Source of the DNA: Motacilla alba alba
Taxonomy: Eukaryota > Chordata > Aves > Passeriformes > Motacillidae
Assembly: GCF_015832195.1 (NCBI RefSeq)
Contig: NC_052046.1
Coordinates: 43,968,473 to 44,032,472, forward strand
Direction: 5' to 3'
DNA length: 64,000 bases
A program made the translations under genes and the position numbers. The notes under the pieces were generated by a model. It was given only the letters and a program-made list of their open reading frames with translations. It was not told the origin of the DNA and did not search any database. Positions 41,546-55,624 of the stretch are shown here, piece after piece (within the stretch, counting starts at the first letter, position 1; each line of letters opens with the position of its first letter).

Positions 41546-43129
41546 AGACTTACACTTTGTTAAATTTGGCTGCCATTTCTCACCATTACTGATATGTAGC
41601 ACTACCATTTCCACCAGTGCAGTATAATACAGGGGTAAATCAACAGTCCAGTTAACATAATGAAAGTAAGACTAGAATCACATCTATTCCCAGTCTCTTT
41701 TATCTCTCACAGAAAGATACACCCGTGCAACAATAAAGATGTGTACGAAAGGCAAGGTGCTTATAGCACAATTTCCAGGTCCTTGACCTTAATGAAAGCA
41801 TTTGCACTGAAGTTTTGCTGGTGAAAATCCCCCCTTCTCCTTAGTATAAATGGCTGAGAGATGCATAAGGAAACAAAGAATCAAGTGCTAAAAATTGCTC
41901 TGAACTAATTTTTGTTGGTGTCTTGTTCAGGCACTTGAAAGGTAAATTCCTTTGTAGTTATCTATTTTTGGTAGTATCAAAAGAGTAATCTGGCTCTATC
42001 CATGTTCTCTTTCTGCCTCCAACTCTACTCCCATCTCACCCCTCCTTCCATGGGAAAATTAGTAACATTCACATGAAAAAGATTAATCAAAATCTCAATG
42101 AATCCCATAGTGTTTTTATGGACTGTCATGTCAAGGACTAATTGATGGATGTCTGATCACAAAGCTTCCTGTGAGGCAGTTGTAGCCAACTGAAGTAATC
42201 ACAATGCGACTACAATCAAGTGCTTGGAGCATTTACCTTAAAGCACAGCTAGTGATAACACTCTCTGAAGGAATGTAAAAAGATAAATCATCCTACAATC
42301 TAGCCTACATTACCACTGAAGTGTCTGGTCCTTAGGTTAATGATGTGATCATCAGCCTCAGACAGAACGAACAGCTTGCACTACATATTTACATACATGG
42401 CTTCTCTTATTACAAAGCACATGTTCCCTTTTGCTGGTAATATCCTGCATCAGTGCAGCCTCTCCGGAGTACCTCAAAACCTATTTCAAACCGCACTAAC
42501 AACACAACCTCTGTAGAAAGTGTAACAAAAAGTAGCATTGCCGTGACAGGTGTGGTGGTCTGTGGCTACAAGTAAACACGGTTTCTAGAGAAAGGATATA
42601 CCTTTCATTTGATTAACTGATAAATCTAGGAAAACCAGGCACACTTTCGCATACCCAAATTGCTCCTCAAGTGTGAAGCTACAGCATCACTCTTCAAAGT
42701 GGAGTGCGAGCTGAGAACCAGCTGGGAATATTCTATTCATTGCACAGATGAAATACTACAGCATCTGAGTGCTTGGCAGAAATTTTTAAAAATTACTTTC
42801 CTTCTTTTTCAATGTCTAATTTTTCAACCTTCCTATTTCCAGTAAGAGAATTTTCCCTGCTGACACTTCCCTGAGCCTGCGTTTAATCCCCAGTCCGGTC
42901 CACATCTTTCCTGCACTGGTTTTCCTGGCAAACTGCCTGCGTTCAATCTCCAGTAATCTTCGTGACCCTCCATCCTATCTACACTTATCTGCCCTCCTTT
43001 AAATCATGTTCCTGCTTTGCTCACATCTTCCTGGTGCCGTGCTGAACAGAAACGAACGTGGAGCCTTGCACCTTCCTTACAAGGGTTGCCACGAAGTTGA
43101 AACGAACACGCAAAACACTGCACAGCTGG
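41111..43129. other. Non-coding DNA between the type III promoter region and the CpG island
   Basis: AT-rich apart from its edges; it contains the TTA microsatellite and the TATA-like motif near 41303-41310. No exon was recognised. Confidence 0.55.
41507..41544. repeat. (TTA)n trinucleotide microsatellite
   Basis: About 12 uninterrupted TTA/ATT units follow two short A-runs, upstream of NRG1 type III. A simple repeat with no coding content. Confidence 0.95.
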
Positions 43130-43800
43130 ACAGAGGGTCGGCGTGCTATCTGCACGGAGGACGCATTCAGGGGCTCCTCTGCATCGCCCCCTTTCACACC
43201 CTGCTGCCGCCAGGAGCCGTCAGTTCGCACGGATCGGGAATGGGCTCTTCCAAACGGCTCCTGCCTCAGCCCGGCTGGCTAACTGAGGCTGGAGAGCATC
43301 TCTCCCCGCCTTTTTTTTCCTCCACCGGCAGGCCCAGCCCGCCCGCAGCAGCTCGTCCCGGCAGGCAGGCAGGCAGGCGGGCGGGCAGGCACACCCGCAC
43401 ACCCCCGCCGGCTCCGCGGCCGCAGCGTGCCCGTGGTCCCTGGCTCCCGGCCAGGCTGCAGTGCCCTGCTCCGCTGCGGGTCCCTTCCCCCGCCGCACCT
43501 CCAGCCCTGGCGCGCAGCCTGCCTGCCTCAGCATCACGCAGCCGGCTGTGCCCAGACCTCCCCCTCCTCCCCCTCCGCGGGGAAGCCTGCAGAGCTGCTT
43601 CAGCCCCCCAGCTCCGCATGGGCTACGGGGCCTGCGGCGAGGAGAGCGGGGCGGCACCCGGCACGCTGTCCCCGCCTGCGGGGTGCTTGGCGGCTCCCGC
43701 TATTCCCCGACGAGAAGGGAGAAAGGAGGTGCTGAATCATCGCCCAGCCAGCTTCCCTGGCTCCGCTCCACAGGTGGCCAAGGCCAGGGCCAGAACACAG
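43130..43800. promoter_or_regulatory. CpG island about 3 kb upstream of the NRG1 type III leader
   Basis: The sequence becomes abruptly GC- and CpG-rich compared with its AT-rich flanks. It contains overlapping CCGCGG and a NotI-type GCGGCCGC at 43416-43423, a GGCA/GGCG short repeat at about 43360-43395, and many CCGCC/GGCGG boxes. Such islands usually mark promoters. No known NRG1 first exon was recognised inside it. It may be a distal type III promoter, a start for an unannotated non-coding RNA in either direction, or a promoter of another NRG1 type whose coding exon I could not see. Long open frames on both strands here follow from the scarcity of stop codons in GC-rich DNA. Confidence 0.65.
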
Positions 43801-44542
43801 CCTGTCTGCCATGCTGCAATCCTATACCTTACGGGCTGGTTCCTCCCGGGACCTTTTGGACCAAAAAGAAACCCCATGCGCTCTACCACATCAGGGTGCG
43901 TACAGGAGCACATAACGTTCTGAGTCAGCTCTTGAGGCTGCAGTAGAAGCTCATTGATGATGGTCTCTCACTTCGGGTCTGAAGGTAAAAGTATAAATGG
44001 AAGGTACAGGTCACTGACTTCGGGGGTCCTTCCTGTTCCTCTTGCCCCCAAAGCAATGCAGAAATGCTTTATCCTGCACACTTGAGCTTTTCATATTTCT
44101 GTAGTGACATGCTACGAGTGGCATGCTGTGCTTAAACATGGATTCTGCCCACTGAACAAAATGAAGTTGCTGGGAAGAGTCAGCAACCGGCTCATTGGAA
44201 GGGAGGCCTGGAAGAAATCAAGTGGGAGCATGACCTTGAAGGTAATGAAGTTTTACTGGGGTAGCCCATTGGTGGTATATACAACAGGATAAGGAAGGAA
44301 ATTACTTGCCTGTTTCAATGAGGTTAGCTTCATGTGCAAAATTTTATTCCTGATTCCCTGTAGCTTGGGTCTCTTTGGCTTAGAGGAAAATGCAGTTTGA
44401 GTCTACACTAATGAAGCTGATCTGTGACTGAGATTTGGGCTCCTGCCAAATAATAGGTTGAAATGAAGAGCCTTAGAAGAAGAGCCTTAGAAAATTGTAA
44501 TTTTATTTCATGGAGTGTTTTTGCAAAGAATCAAGTGTGGGT

Positions 44543-44543
<1 letters not shown>

Positions 44544-44575
<32 letters not shown>
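44544..44575. repeat. Poly-T tract (T32)
   Basis: A pure T run. Read on the minus strand it would be a poly-A tail, but no AATAAA lies just before it on that strand and no gene-like sequence leads into it, so a processed pseudogene is not supported. About 60 bases earlier (44468-44495) the unit GAAGAGCCTTAGAA is repeated in tandem. Confidence 0.9.
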
Positions 44576-44577
<2 letters not shown>

Positions 44578-47500
44578 AAAGTTTCACTCCCAAAAGGCTC
44601 AAGGAAATAACACAAAACACCAGTTTTATGGGTGCTAAAAGGAGGTGGACTTCAAACTGCAGACGACTATTTTCTCTGGCCAGCCACAAAGATGTCAATA
44701 GATGTGTGATTATGACCAACACCACCCTGCAAACTAGAGCACAAGTACCATTTAACTCAGCTGACCCTTCAGCCATACCATAATAAGACCCAAACCTGCT
44801 GAAAGTTCTGGAAAGCAGGCTTGGTGAGTTACTCATGGAAGCCATTTGATTTCAAATATCTGTCTCCTTCAAATACAGTCCCAATAGTCCACAAAAATAT
44901 TCCCTAAGAATTATCTACAGTCTTGCAACTGCTGGGACATCAGGAAATTAAAATACCTCTTCACAAGTGGTTATTCATGGCTCTGCTGTGTAACAGCTTA
45001 AGAAAGAATACCCAGAGGCCCATACATCAATATAGGACAAGTGATATGCATCCTCTCCCTCAGACTGGTTTCCTTTAAGAACATGCCCATTCTTCACTAA
45101 GAAGCAACCAGCAACATGCAGCACCAACTGCTCCATCATGTGCTTGATTGCACCCCTTTTTCTACCATACACTGAGAAATTAAAAGCATTGTAACTAACA
45201 ATCTAAGAAAAAAAAAAAAGGTGCATGTTCATTAAGAAGAGATTGATGAGGAAGATAAAAGGATCGCTTTTTATTGATTGCACTTTCTTCAAATTAAATA
45301 AGTGCACTATATAAAGATGGAGGAGTGACCCTAAGCAAGTGATCAAGCCCAATGAGCAACATCACTGCCAGCAGTCATGGTGTGGGAAGAGCGGGCCATC
45401 ACACGTGGTAGAAAATGATTCATTTATTCATCCTTTCAGTGTTTCACCAATCTCCCTTCCGTAATCCATTTCTCTTGGACTGATGCCAGCATTCTTTGAG
45501 TCCTTCCAAAAACCCTTACTAGGAGTCTCATCTCTCAGCTCAAATGGCACAAGGAGAAAACTTCATTTTGCCTCTATACTGGTTCTGTAACTGAACTCCA
45601 AATGTTAAAAGGGGACATACTGTCACTTGCACACAGACATCTATTTTTCACCTCATGTAAAGCAAATATAACAGAGATCATTGTGCTGCTTTTATGCTTC
45701 TGCCCATTTCCATCACCTTCTTCCCTTTATTGGTTTTAAATCCTCTGCCCATTTGCAGCCAGATGTAAGTGAGGAGATGAAACACCAAGCCTCTAAGAAA
45801 AGGCAAGAGAAGATGAACAATAAAAATAAGCACATATTCAGGCACAGACATGAGCCTAAATATGTCAATGTCAGCAGAATCATTAGTGTGCTTAATCTGG
45901 TTGGTATAAAGGATTGCTGTGGTAAGACCCCTACTCTCAGACAACACAAAAGATGGGTACATGAAGAAGGGTTATTCTAACCCTCTTTGTACCCTCAAGC
46001 CAAACCAACTATATTGGATGCTGGTCTGTCAGAAGCAGGTCCTCACACTAGTATGTTGGAAATGTCCAAAGAACAGTATACAAACAAACAGTAGTGATTC
46101 TGAAAATGTTTGGGACAGCTCATGTTGCCTCTGTAGCAGTATTTTCTGTATTGCTGTATTGGCATCACATGTACACATTTACACCAAGCATTTACTCGCT
46201 CTAAGTCCAATAGTTGTGTCTTGCAGTTTTTGAAAACAAACAACACAACAACGATGGCTGTTCTAAGAAAAGTATATACTTTAAATAGCTACAGCTAGTA
46301 ATTGAAACTGAAAACAGCCATAAAATGGGCTGTTATTTCAGAGGAACCAAAAAGGTGTTCTGAGTCTTTTCATCTTTCAAGTGAAATGTAAGACACTGAG
46401 TTTCTTTCATCCTATTCTAAAGCAGAGCTAGTGGCACTGCACCAGACATGGAAATAGGACATGAAACCATGAATGTCAGGGTTTTTCATCAATGGCACTG
46501 ACTCATTTCCCCAGCCTCTGCTAAGTCCCAAAATGGGGATGGGCCCCACCACTGTTCAGGCTAATGGTAATTATCTCGACCATGTTGTAAAGGAACATTT
46601 CAGAAGTGCAAAGACAAGTAATGCCCTCTGCTAGACTCTTTTGCCTGAGGGCAGAAGCAGACAGAGAAGTCCATGTGCAATTCAGATATTTTTAAAATTT
46701 GTTTGTTTGGGGATTATTTTTTTCCCAGGTCAGACACCCCCTTCACTCTGTCACTGGCATCTCCACCAAACCTGCTGGGGCCATTGTGATTATTTATTTT
46801 CACACTGTGGCAGTGAGCTGAAGTAGCAGTGAAGTCACAATGCTCAGGCTTGGTCATTCACTCCCACCTACCTTAGTACTGCACTGCTGCTTTTGAACCA
46901 TTTTAATCAGACAGAAAAAATTCCTCATGGGTATTCATAGGACAGTTGCAATACTGCTATTTTGCACAGGCTCAGCTATGCAGGATTTTGTGCTGTCAGC
47001 CATTGTATTCACAGTGCTCTCACTGCTGGCGGAGTCACTGGACAATGATAATTTGAATCAAGGTCCTGAAAACCCTGAATTGAGGGATTACCCCTTCCTC
47101 ATTGACACACAATTAATAAAATACTTAAACGTGCATCTAGTTAAACAAGTGGTGAAATGCCTTCCTGACTAGAGATGGGCCACATCATATATCTAAGTGC
47201 CTTTTTGAATCAGAGCCTAATCAGGAATTGAGAAGGCATTTTTGGAGCATAGCACAGTGGTTTCATGATAAACAGTTTGGGTGGCAATATCATCCTTTTC
47301 CTTGCCTTTCCTTTCTTTTTGCTCCTTCTGTTCCGTCACTTGCACTAATGCACTAACATTGTTCAGCCCTAATTCTCATGCTGGTCCTGTAAATACCTAT
47401 ATATCTATATATCTCCTAGGCTGGAAGAAAGATAATAGGACCATGCTCCAGAGGCCTGAAGTCTTGATCTTGTCTTCTCACAAAAGACTTCGCATAGTGA

Positions 47501-47615
47501 AACCATGACCCAAAGCACTTCCTGAATCTGCGCTTAATTTAGGCAGAGGCATATAGAAGATCCCAACAGGATACACATCACTCTGAAATATCTTGACTGT
47601 ACTTACTGCACCTTT

Positions 47616-47689
47616 GGGGTTTTGGTGTTTTTTTTTTTTTTGTTTGGTTGTTGTTTTGTTTGTGGTTTTGTTGTTGTTGTTTTGTTTGT
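47616..47689. repeat. T/G-rich low-complexity tract
   Basis: A poly-T run passes into TTG, TTTG and GTTTTG units (CAA/CAAAA on the other strand). Immediately after it the 14-mer GTATAAATAGAATT occurs twice, at 47688-47701 and 47706-47719. It may be a decayed A-rich retroposon tail on the minus strand, but no element body was recognised. Confidence 0.85.
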
Positions 47690-50600
47690 ATAAATAGAAT
47701 TTTATGTATAAATAGAATTACCTGCATGTATTCTCAACAGCTGCAGCATAAATCTTAAGGCACCATACTTTATTTCACTTTTTAATATTCTAACCACTCA
47801 TGGAGTTTTTCATAGAGTAACTCTTCACTACATGTATGTTCAATAGTTTTGCTATTAGAAAAGCAAAAAGAAGTCAAAGGCATGGAGCCATCCTACTGCA
47901 TGGAGGAATTTCTGTATCATTAAATAAACATGTATTAATGATAAGACATTAACATATTTGTGGCTTGGACTTTTAAAGTACATTGTACAGTAAAGCTATA
48001 CTTCAAGAATCTCCAAATTTCAGAATTCTGCTTGCAGAAAACATTATGATTTCACTTAAAGAGCTGGTTTGTTTAGCAACTTTCTACAAATATGTCCAAA
48101 TAATTAAATTAATCCACTTTATCCTAAATTGAGAGAATAATTCAATTACACTTGTTAGGTTCAGTTCTGGTCATGTTTATATGTTGCCTGATTATGCACA
48201 AGTTAGCAGAATTGATATGTCCACTGTTTGAAACAGATAATCAACAAGATATTTTTAAGTGCAAAAATTCAGCAATAACAAAAGCAACAGCTCTCACCAT
48301 GCCTCAGAATCTTAGTACCTAGTACCATTTAATATTTAATGTTTAACATTCTTTCTTAGTGCATTCAGAAGGCCATAGAAGGCATGAATCACTCCTTTGG
48401 AATTGACTGGAAAACTGTCAGTTTCCAGCAAATTAAGAAGAATTCAAATAAGTATGACAAAGGATATTTTTTGTTTAGTAATGAGTTTTGAGTAGTCTAA
48501 TCAAATATGCTTTTATTACATAGCTAAGTTTTAAATGCAAAGCTTAACACGTCACATCTTTATCACTTCTGCACCCAGGCTCTTTTTTTGTGCTCTGTAT
48601 GGTCTAGCAGAAAAGCAAAACTCTCATCTTCCATAAATCAATTGATTTAAGGTAGTTAACTTTTCTCACACACAGGACTTCAATGTTTGTGCATCAGGCT
48701 GAGTCTTGTCAAGAGCAAGAGAGGAAACCAGCTAAGAGAAAACTCTGAAACATTAAAGAAATGTTCATTTGCCTGATGCAGTTCAAAGCTACAGAGCAGA
48801 CTCTGTGCTGCTCCAGACACTGAGCAGACCCCTACACCAGGGCAAAGCAGATTTATTACAACTTGTTCATATTTAACACATGGACATACAACAGCACTGG
48901 GCAATATGGGCCACTGGGTGATACAAGTCCTGTATCGCAGCTTTGGAAACATCCCCTTCTGCAGGACATTGAACAACCTAGAAATGAAGCACCAGAGGCA
49001 GTGACAGAGCTGACACATGTATACATATGTATCAGAATGAGTTTATAATTTCATTTGAAGGATTCATTATTCCTGCAGCATTTCCTGCATTCACACTGCA
49101 GGTCATGTCCACCGGGGGTGCATTATGTGTGCCTGTGTTTCACTGCAGAGGCAACAGAGCAGCAGTGAAACTTCAAAAACAGAATGGAGAGAACAGCCTG
49201 TCTTCTTCCTTCTTCTTGAGGGTGTCTAAGGAATAAATACACTTACTCTGAAAGATTATTTGAAAAGGTGGTCCAGAGAGGCAGAGCTAAGGTCATCCTG
49301 TATTCTCTGTTCCCAGCCAAGCTCATCTCTATTAGCATCCACAGAGAAAGTCAAATAAAATAGAGCTGTCCTCATATACACCATTGTAGGTATGCTATGC
49401 CTGTGGAGAATAGTGGCTGTGAAGTGGAGAAGGGAAGCCTACAGGGCTACAAGAAAAAGAAAAAGGCACTTTGTGTCTTTGGCCTGTATGCACATAAATT
49501 AAATGAAATGGAGTCCCTAAATCCCTTTCTGACCAGGGCCACACTTTGAAGTCAGACCTTATAAAACTCTCCCATTCCTTCAGAAATTTGCTTCTGCAAA
49601 GATGGGGTCAAATATCTTGCCAGTGTGAGCAAGATTTCATCCTACTCAGCTATGGAAATAGTGAGGATCTAATACATGCTTTCACTTGAGAGATGCTTTG
49701 CTCTTGCTCAAACTCTGCATACTGCTTAACTGTTGCTTATCTCCAATTAAATTAAAAGCTGCCAAAGGGCAGAAAAACCTCTCAGTGTTTCTAATGTTTC
49801 TAATTTCACACTAAATCCTTTGTCCTTCCTTCAGGTTTCCAACAAAGGAATGACATTTTAACAACTTTGTGCATGCTAGAGGAGAAAACAAGGATGTGAC
49901 CAAAATAGATTCCATTCTAAAGGCACCAGCTCCACAGGACAAAGACCAAGCTCTCAAGGATGGACTAAGCTGACACCCATTCATGGGCAAAACATTTCTA
50001 CTTATTCCAGAAGCCTTCAGCTTTGTTAAGGAATGAAACGACAGAGGGTCTTGAATTTTGAACTCCTTTTGCTCTGAAGAGTAGAGATCGTGCTTCTGCT
50101 TCACTGATGAATTTGAAATGATTCTCTGAATGTTAGTAACATTCTCTTGTTACTACTGCTTGAAAGATATGTGAAATTTGGTATATTGCATTCCTTTCCT
50201 TCATCAGGCATCAGTTCATGGTTTCATCAGGAAAGCAGCCCTGCGCAGCTGCATAGAGTTCACTGCCTTGAAGAATACAATATGACTAAAAATTCAAGTG
50301 GACTGAAAAGAATTATATTGTTTTGGCCTGCATTGCTGAGTATGTGCTAGTAACACTACACAGCACAGGTGTGAGCAGACAATACACTTCCATTTCTAAA
50401 CTAGCCTGCTTAAGAAGTGCTAGTATTATCCCAACAGTGACTATTAGGGTTAGACATGGGCTAATTAAAAACCTGTGCAGCTGGGTCTCGTCAGCATTAA
50501 TAATTACTTGCATCTCTTTCCACCACCTTTCACTCCCTCCTCCATCTTCTTTCCTCCTCTAACAAAAAAAAAAAAAAAGTAATCTCTGTGCATGTATGTA

Positions 50601-53600
50601 ATTACAGGAAACATTATGCATTATTAATGTGGCTGCAGCAGACAGAAAGTTCACATTTACTGCTTACCAGTGTAGAGGTAAGTTGTAGCTACTGGCAACA
50701 GTCAGCTTGCCCGTGCATTAGATAATGAGACAGTTTCCAAGAGTTCCAACTGAAAAGGCTAAATAATACCAGCTATTTGGAAAAGCACAGAAGTTGGAAG
50801 GTATGATGCATCTGAATTTACCATTGAGATGGACAACAAAGGGCAACCTGTAAGAATTATTCCAGGAAAAATTAAGTTGCAACAATTAGGTTGTGCATTT
50901 TCTTTCATCCATGAATGGGATTATGTTCAAAAGCAATTACATGAGCTGGAAGTCTACAGAGGCTGGGCAAAGATGAAACAGGTACAGATAGTACCCCATG
51001 AGAGGAAGCACCCCAAATAAAGACCTTTGTGATGCCTTTTTCCTACCAAAACAACAGTGTTCACAGTGAGCTGGAAAAAGTATGCATGTGATCTCAAGGA
51101 ATATCAGACGGGTCAGGCCAGAAGTGCTCATTTCCTGGCACACCAAACAGTGACCTATGATTACAGACATGTATCTGTCAAACTGGTATCTGTACATTAA
51201 TGCTGAAGAAATGCCTTTCAGATTTCATTTTCTGTTGCTCTGTACAACATATTATGGTCTACAGAACATGGATACAGAGCCAGAACTCCTGAAATGAAGG
51301 CTTAGAACAGCAGAAACATACTGTGTGACTTGAACAAGCAATAAAGTTACAGATTAGATACACGGATTAAAGTCACAGACACTAATTCAGACCTGCTTCC
51401 CCAGTGGGATGCCTTTGCGCAGTTTCAACCTGAGTCACAACGCCTTTTTCCCCTCCTCAAGGAGTTCCTTTCTCTGTATAAAAATTGTAACTGCTCTTGA
51501 TAAAGTGCCTAAAATGTAAAAACTATAAAAAGCAGCAAGGAGCTGTCCTAAAGCTGAAGAGTCAGAAGCTTCTCCTACAGACTGCTTATGTATCTCACCA
51601 ATTTAAGAGATCTGTCAAAAAACTGAAGCAGACCCCCTGCCCAATATGTCAGAGGAGAGGTCTCTGGTCTGCATTCAGAACCAAAGGGCTCGCTAGCATG
51701 AAATTTGGCACACATGCAATGTTAAAGCTTTGTTATCCCAGGTCACTTGCATGTTACTGAACAAGCACTGCAAAGGATTGTCATGACACCTACCATTTGG
51801 GTTGCAGTCCCTCGCTTAACCCTGCTAACTGCCAGAACCTCCCTAGTGGCTTCAGGCCAAATATTTATTCTTCCTACAATGGGAACAGTTGGGCATAATG
51901 GAGATTAGGGTGAAAAAGTCTTGCCTTTGTAGATGACTTTCTCTGGTTTGAGCGACAACAGTTAACTATGACCTTTTCAGCTACCCACGGCCATTGACTA
52001 TTTCAGTTCTGAAGACAGGCTTTTTAATACCACTGTGGGGAACAGTGCACAGATGACAGAAAAATCTTTTGGTAATTATTTGGGCTAATCCTATTAGGAA
52101 AGAAAGGCTTTCAATTGCAAAAGCAACAAAAAAACCTTCCAGAGAAGGAGCCCAGCACTTCAAATTAAATCAACATGCCCATCCAATCCAGGATAGCCTG
52201 ATTATTATTGTACATAAGAAAGGTTGTGTTAACTGAAATGAAAAAATATTTAACATTTTAAGAAGTTTATTTAACTTCCCTGCTTCCCTGTTTGTATTTT
52301 ATTTGCACTTGACTAGACCATGGTTCTACTTGTACATTTTGCAAGTAAGACTTTTTACAGAATGACACAATTTTATAAGGATTTTGCTTAGGCTCCAAAT
52401 TTATGCTATGAGAGAGGATGCAATTCATGTTCCTAAAATTTTCTCTTATTTTAATGCTGTGGTACCATGACAGTGGTAGAATTAACTCTTTCACGTGCTC
52501 ATCAGAAATTCAGCTAGAGTGTTTAAAATGACAGTAACTTGATTTACTGAGCAATAAGAGGAATTATTCTTCTGTGGCCACCAGCCAAACAAGCAATCTT
52601 TTAATAAGGCATGTGCAGTCACTGCATTTCCTTTATGAGGGAGGGAGGAAAAAAAGGAAGCCAGTCCAAAAAAACAAAAGTTATACTCAGGCACTTAAAA
52701 TGGACCTAACTTGGTAAACAGGCAGATCTAACCATGAACCATGTGACCTTGGGCATTTTCGTTTGCTTTCTCACACCTGCAACTGTATGTGTCTCTCCTG
52801 CATTCCTTACCCTAGAGGTTCCTGGATGAACCAGGATCTTGCTCAGATCCTTTTGCGATCACAGACTTCACCCAACGTGTTAATAGAAGCTTTTGGTTGT
52901 ATTTTAAAATAACCTGTCATGGCTACCCTCTTCTCTCCCTTGGGAGTCTTCTTTCTCTCCTGAGATCACACTTCCAACACTGGCACGATAGACAGTTTCA
53001 GCAAGAACTTTCATGCTCCTCTTGCTGAAGGAAGTCTCCAATATTTTTGCAGGAAATAATGATACATTTTTTGCATTAGAGATGTGAATGTCACTGAAGC
53101 TTTTTTTGAAGACTTAATGAACAGAGAAGACACATGGTGAACACACTCACAGAAAAATAGTAGTGTATTTGCATTCAGATGATCATAGTTTAATGCTTTT
53201 TTTTTTTTTTCTTTTTTCCTTCCTTACAACTTCGTGGAAGCTCCTCAAAGGCAGGATCTAGGAGATGGACAGAAGTAGAGACAACTTCCCATGCTCCATC
53301 TTAGTCATCATCAGCATGCTGGCTGTCTGCCTGGCTTCCTACTCAGCACATGATCATGGAACAGCCTTTGGCAACTGTTTGGACTAATACTTGCAAGAAA
53401 TAATTTTCGTTTTAAAGCATCAAAAGTCTTCCAGGGCATCCATTGGGATTTCTGCACATGCGTTTCAGAATTCATGGGCTGGTCCCTCAGGAGCCAACTG
53501 CTGGTCTGGGATTCCCAACCTACATTCATACTAGTCCTAAGGCGTGTGCTTAAGGCCGTTCAGGAAATTTTTCCTCTGACCAGTGTCTTGTTAATATCCA

Positions 53601-55624
53601 ATTGCTAGACAGCATTTTTTGAGAATAAGAGTATGTCATTGTGACTGTTGTCCCTATGATATGTTTTTGCATTTGCAGATGTTCAACCTCCCTCAAGTTA
53701 GAAAAAATATAAGCAGGATTGCAGATCTGTTAAAGACTAGGAAAGAAACAGTTTGATGCCTGACCAGCACCACCAGTTGTGTTTACCCTGAGCATGAGTG
53801 AGAAAATGCAGGAGAAAGAGGCAGATGCTTTGTGGGACCTCTCTCCATTTATTTAGCAAATATACAAGTAACTCAAGACTTCTTTACAGCCTCTCACATA
53901 ATGAAAACACAGCAAAATATTTTTGTAAGTGGAGGGAAATATTTTCATAAGTGGTGAGAGAATGTGAGAATATTTAATAAAATCTAGGGCCATCTGAAAA
54001 GTACATTGCTGCTGTCAGTAATTAATGCATGAGTTATAAAACTCAAATAACTAGTTTTGAGCCGGTCTTCTTTTGTAGAGCTGTCTTTCTAGCCGAGATC
54101 AAACACACTATTTAGTGGATCAATCCCTTTCCCCTTCCCCACAAACATTCCTATTGAAACATCTACATTTTCTTATAGTAACATTATGCATTGTGTCTGA
54201 AACTGACATGATCATGGAAATTCCCAAAGGAATCTCAAGCACAGCTCATGTTGCTCTTGCTGCACAGGAAATGCAACCATTCTTACTCATCCTTCCTCTA
54301 TAATGAAGAGTCAGATTCATTGTCTTGCTGTGCTGAGGAGGAAATTGCTGCATAATCTCCTTTCACAGCTAGACAATCCCCTCTTTCCAAAGCAGGCTAA
54401 GCATGCAAATTCTCCAGACATATTTGATGAATTTCTAATCACAGTGGGTGAAACAACAGGGCAAAGGTGAGTGTCAGTGACAGAAGCCTTGTGCTAATGC
54501 CCTGCTGAAGACATTGTTTTCCTTGTATATTTACCCACATATTAATTGTGGGTGATACATATTAATTGTATCTGCTCTGGGACAACTAAACCATAATCAG
54601 GTCAAGCTGCGGCCAGCCTTAAGATTTGTTAGAAGTCTTGAAAAGACTGACAGGGGGATATTTCTCAGTACTTCACAAAGTGAAGTGCAAAAAGAAGCCC
54701 CCCAAGGCTTCCCAGTTTATGATATTACATAACCAGGGTAGTGAAGGGAGTGCCTTTAGACAGGCAGAGTATACCCTTCCATCTCTTGAGCTAAGAGAAG
54801 AACTTCTGTGGACTGTGAGGAGCAGGCCAAATTACGCCTCTGCAGCTTGTCACGTGATTTTACAGTCCTTTGCAATCAGATTTTCCTGTATGGGGAATAG
54901 ACACATTTCTTTTTTCCAGGTGGATATAGAAAAGAAAACTATATCTGCCATCAACAAGCACTTATTTGCTTAGGCCCCATTCAAGTAGAGTTCTTAGGGA
55001 AATTTTGAGAAAATATTTGATAGCTGCATGGAAAATAGGAATATTCCTCCTGCACTAATAAAACTAAATGTTTCTTATGCCCAGGCTAATAAATCTCATC
55101 CTGTAGCATATATGTTAATAGTTAAGCGCAGGAGGGCGAGGATAATATTTTCTAGGCAATGAAATAAGTCAACAGTTTTCCACGAGGACTGTTTTTGCAC
55201 CTGTCTCTCCCTTTTTGGCTTTGCCCACAGATAGTTGACAGAAATCAGTAAAGTACTGACATATAAATTGGAGAGGCCAAACAAGGTTACAGAAAGTAAT
55301 ATAAACAAGATTACAGAAGAGACAAGACTCCTTATAAACCTAACTAGACAAAAATAGGAGTCAGAAAGGTTGAGTCCCCTCTCCTGATCACAAGTATGGG
55401 AGAAAACTCATTCAGCAAAGGCATCATCTTTTTGTTGTGTCTTTCCCCGAGTCCTTGAGGCACCAGTTGCCACCTGTGGCTGAGACAAGAACACAGGGCT
55501 TGGTGGGCACTGGGGCTGGCCAGCAGTGGAGGCCCAGGGGTCTGCCAGCGGAACTTTGACCTCAGGGCAAAGAGAGACACCCCCCTGAATGCAATGGTCT
55601 CGCACATGGGCATTTGCAGGCTCA

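Larger units (their letters stand above)
43801..55624. other. Non-coding DNA upstream of NRG1 type III: no gene seen
   Basis: AT-rich, low in repeats, with poly-T and T/G tracts listed separately and smaller runs near 50564-50578 (A) and 53199-53220 (T). In mammals the NRG1 Ig-domain and spacer exons lie upstream of the CRD exon; none of their characteristic peptides appears here. Short frames such as 45681-45980 and 46927-47172 (+) match nothing I recognise. Confidence 0.55.

Noticed and set aside
43006..43923. 305-codon plus-strand open frame, and long minus-strand frames over the same bases
   Set aside because: They coincide with the CpG island, where stop codons are rare. The peptides are Pro/Ala/Arg/Gly-rich low complexity with no recognised domain, and several frames are open at once.
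44531..44845. Minus-strand frame ending in poly-Lys, considered as a processed pseudogene with an A-tail
   Set aside because: The Lys run is just the T32 tract. There is no AATAAA before it, no known protein similarity and no target-site duplication.
46927..47172. 81-codon plus-strand frame with a hydrophobic, signal-peptide-like start
   Set aside because: It matches no family I recognise, lacks a supporting promoter or splice context, and is short enough to be chance.
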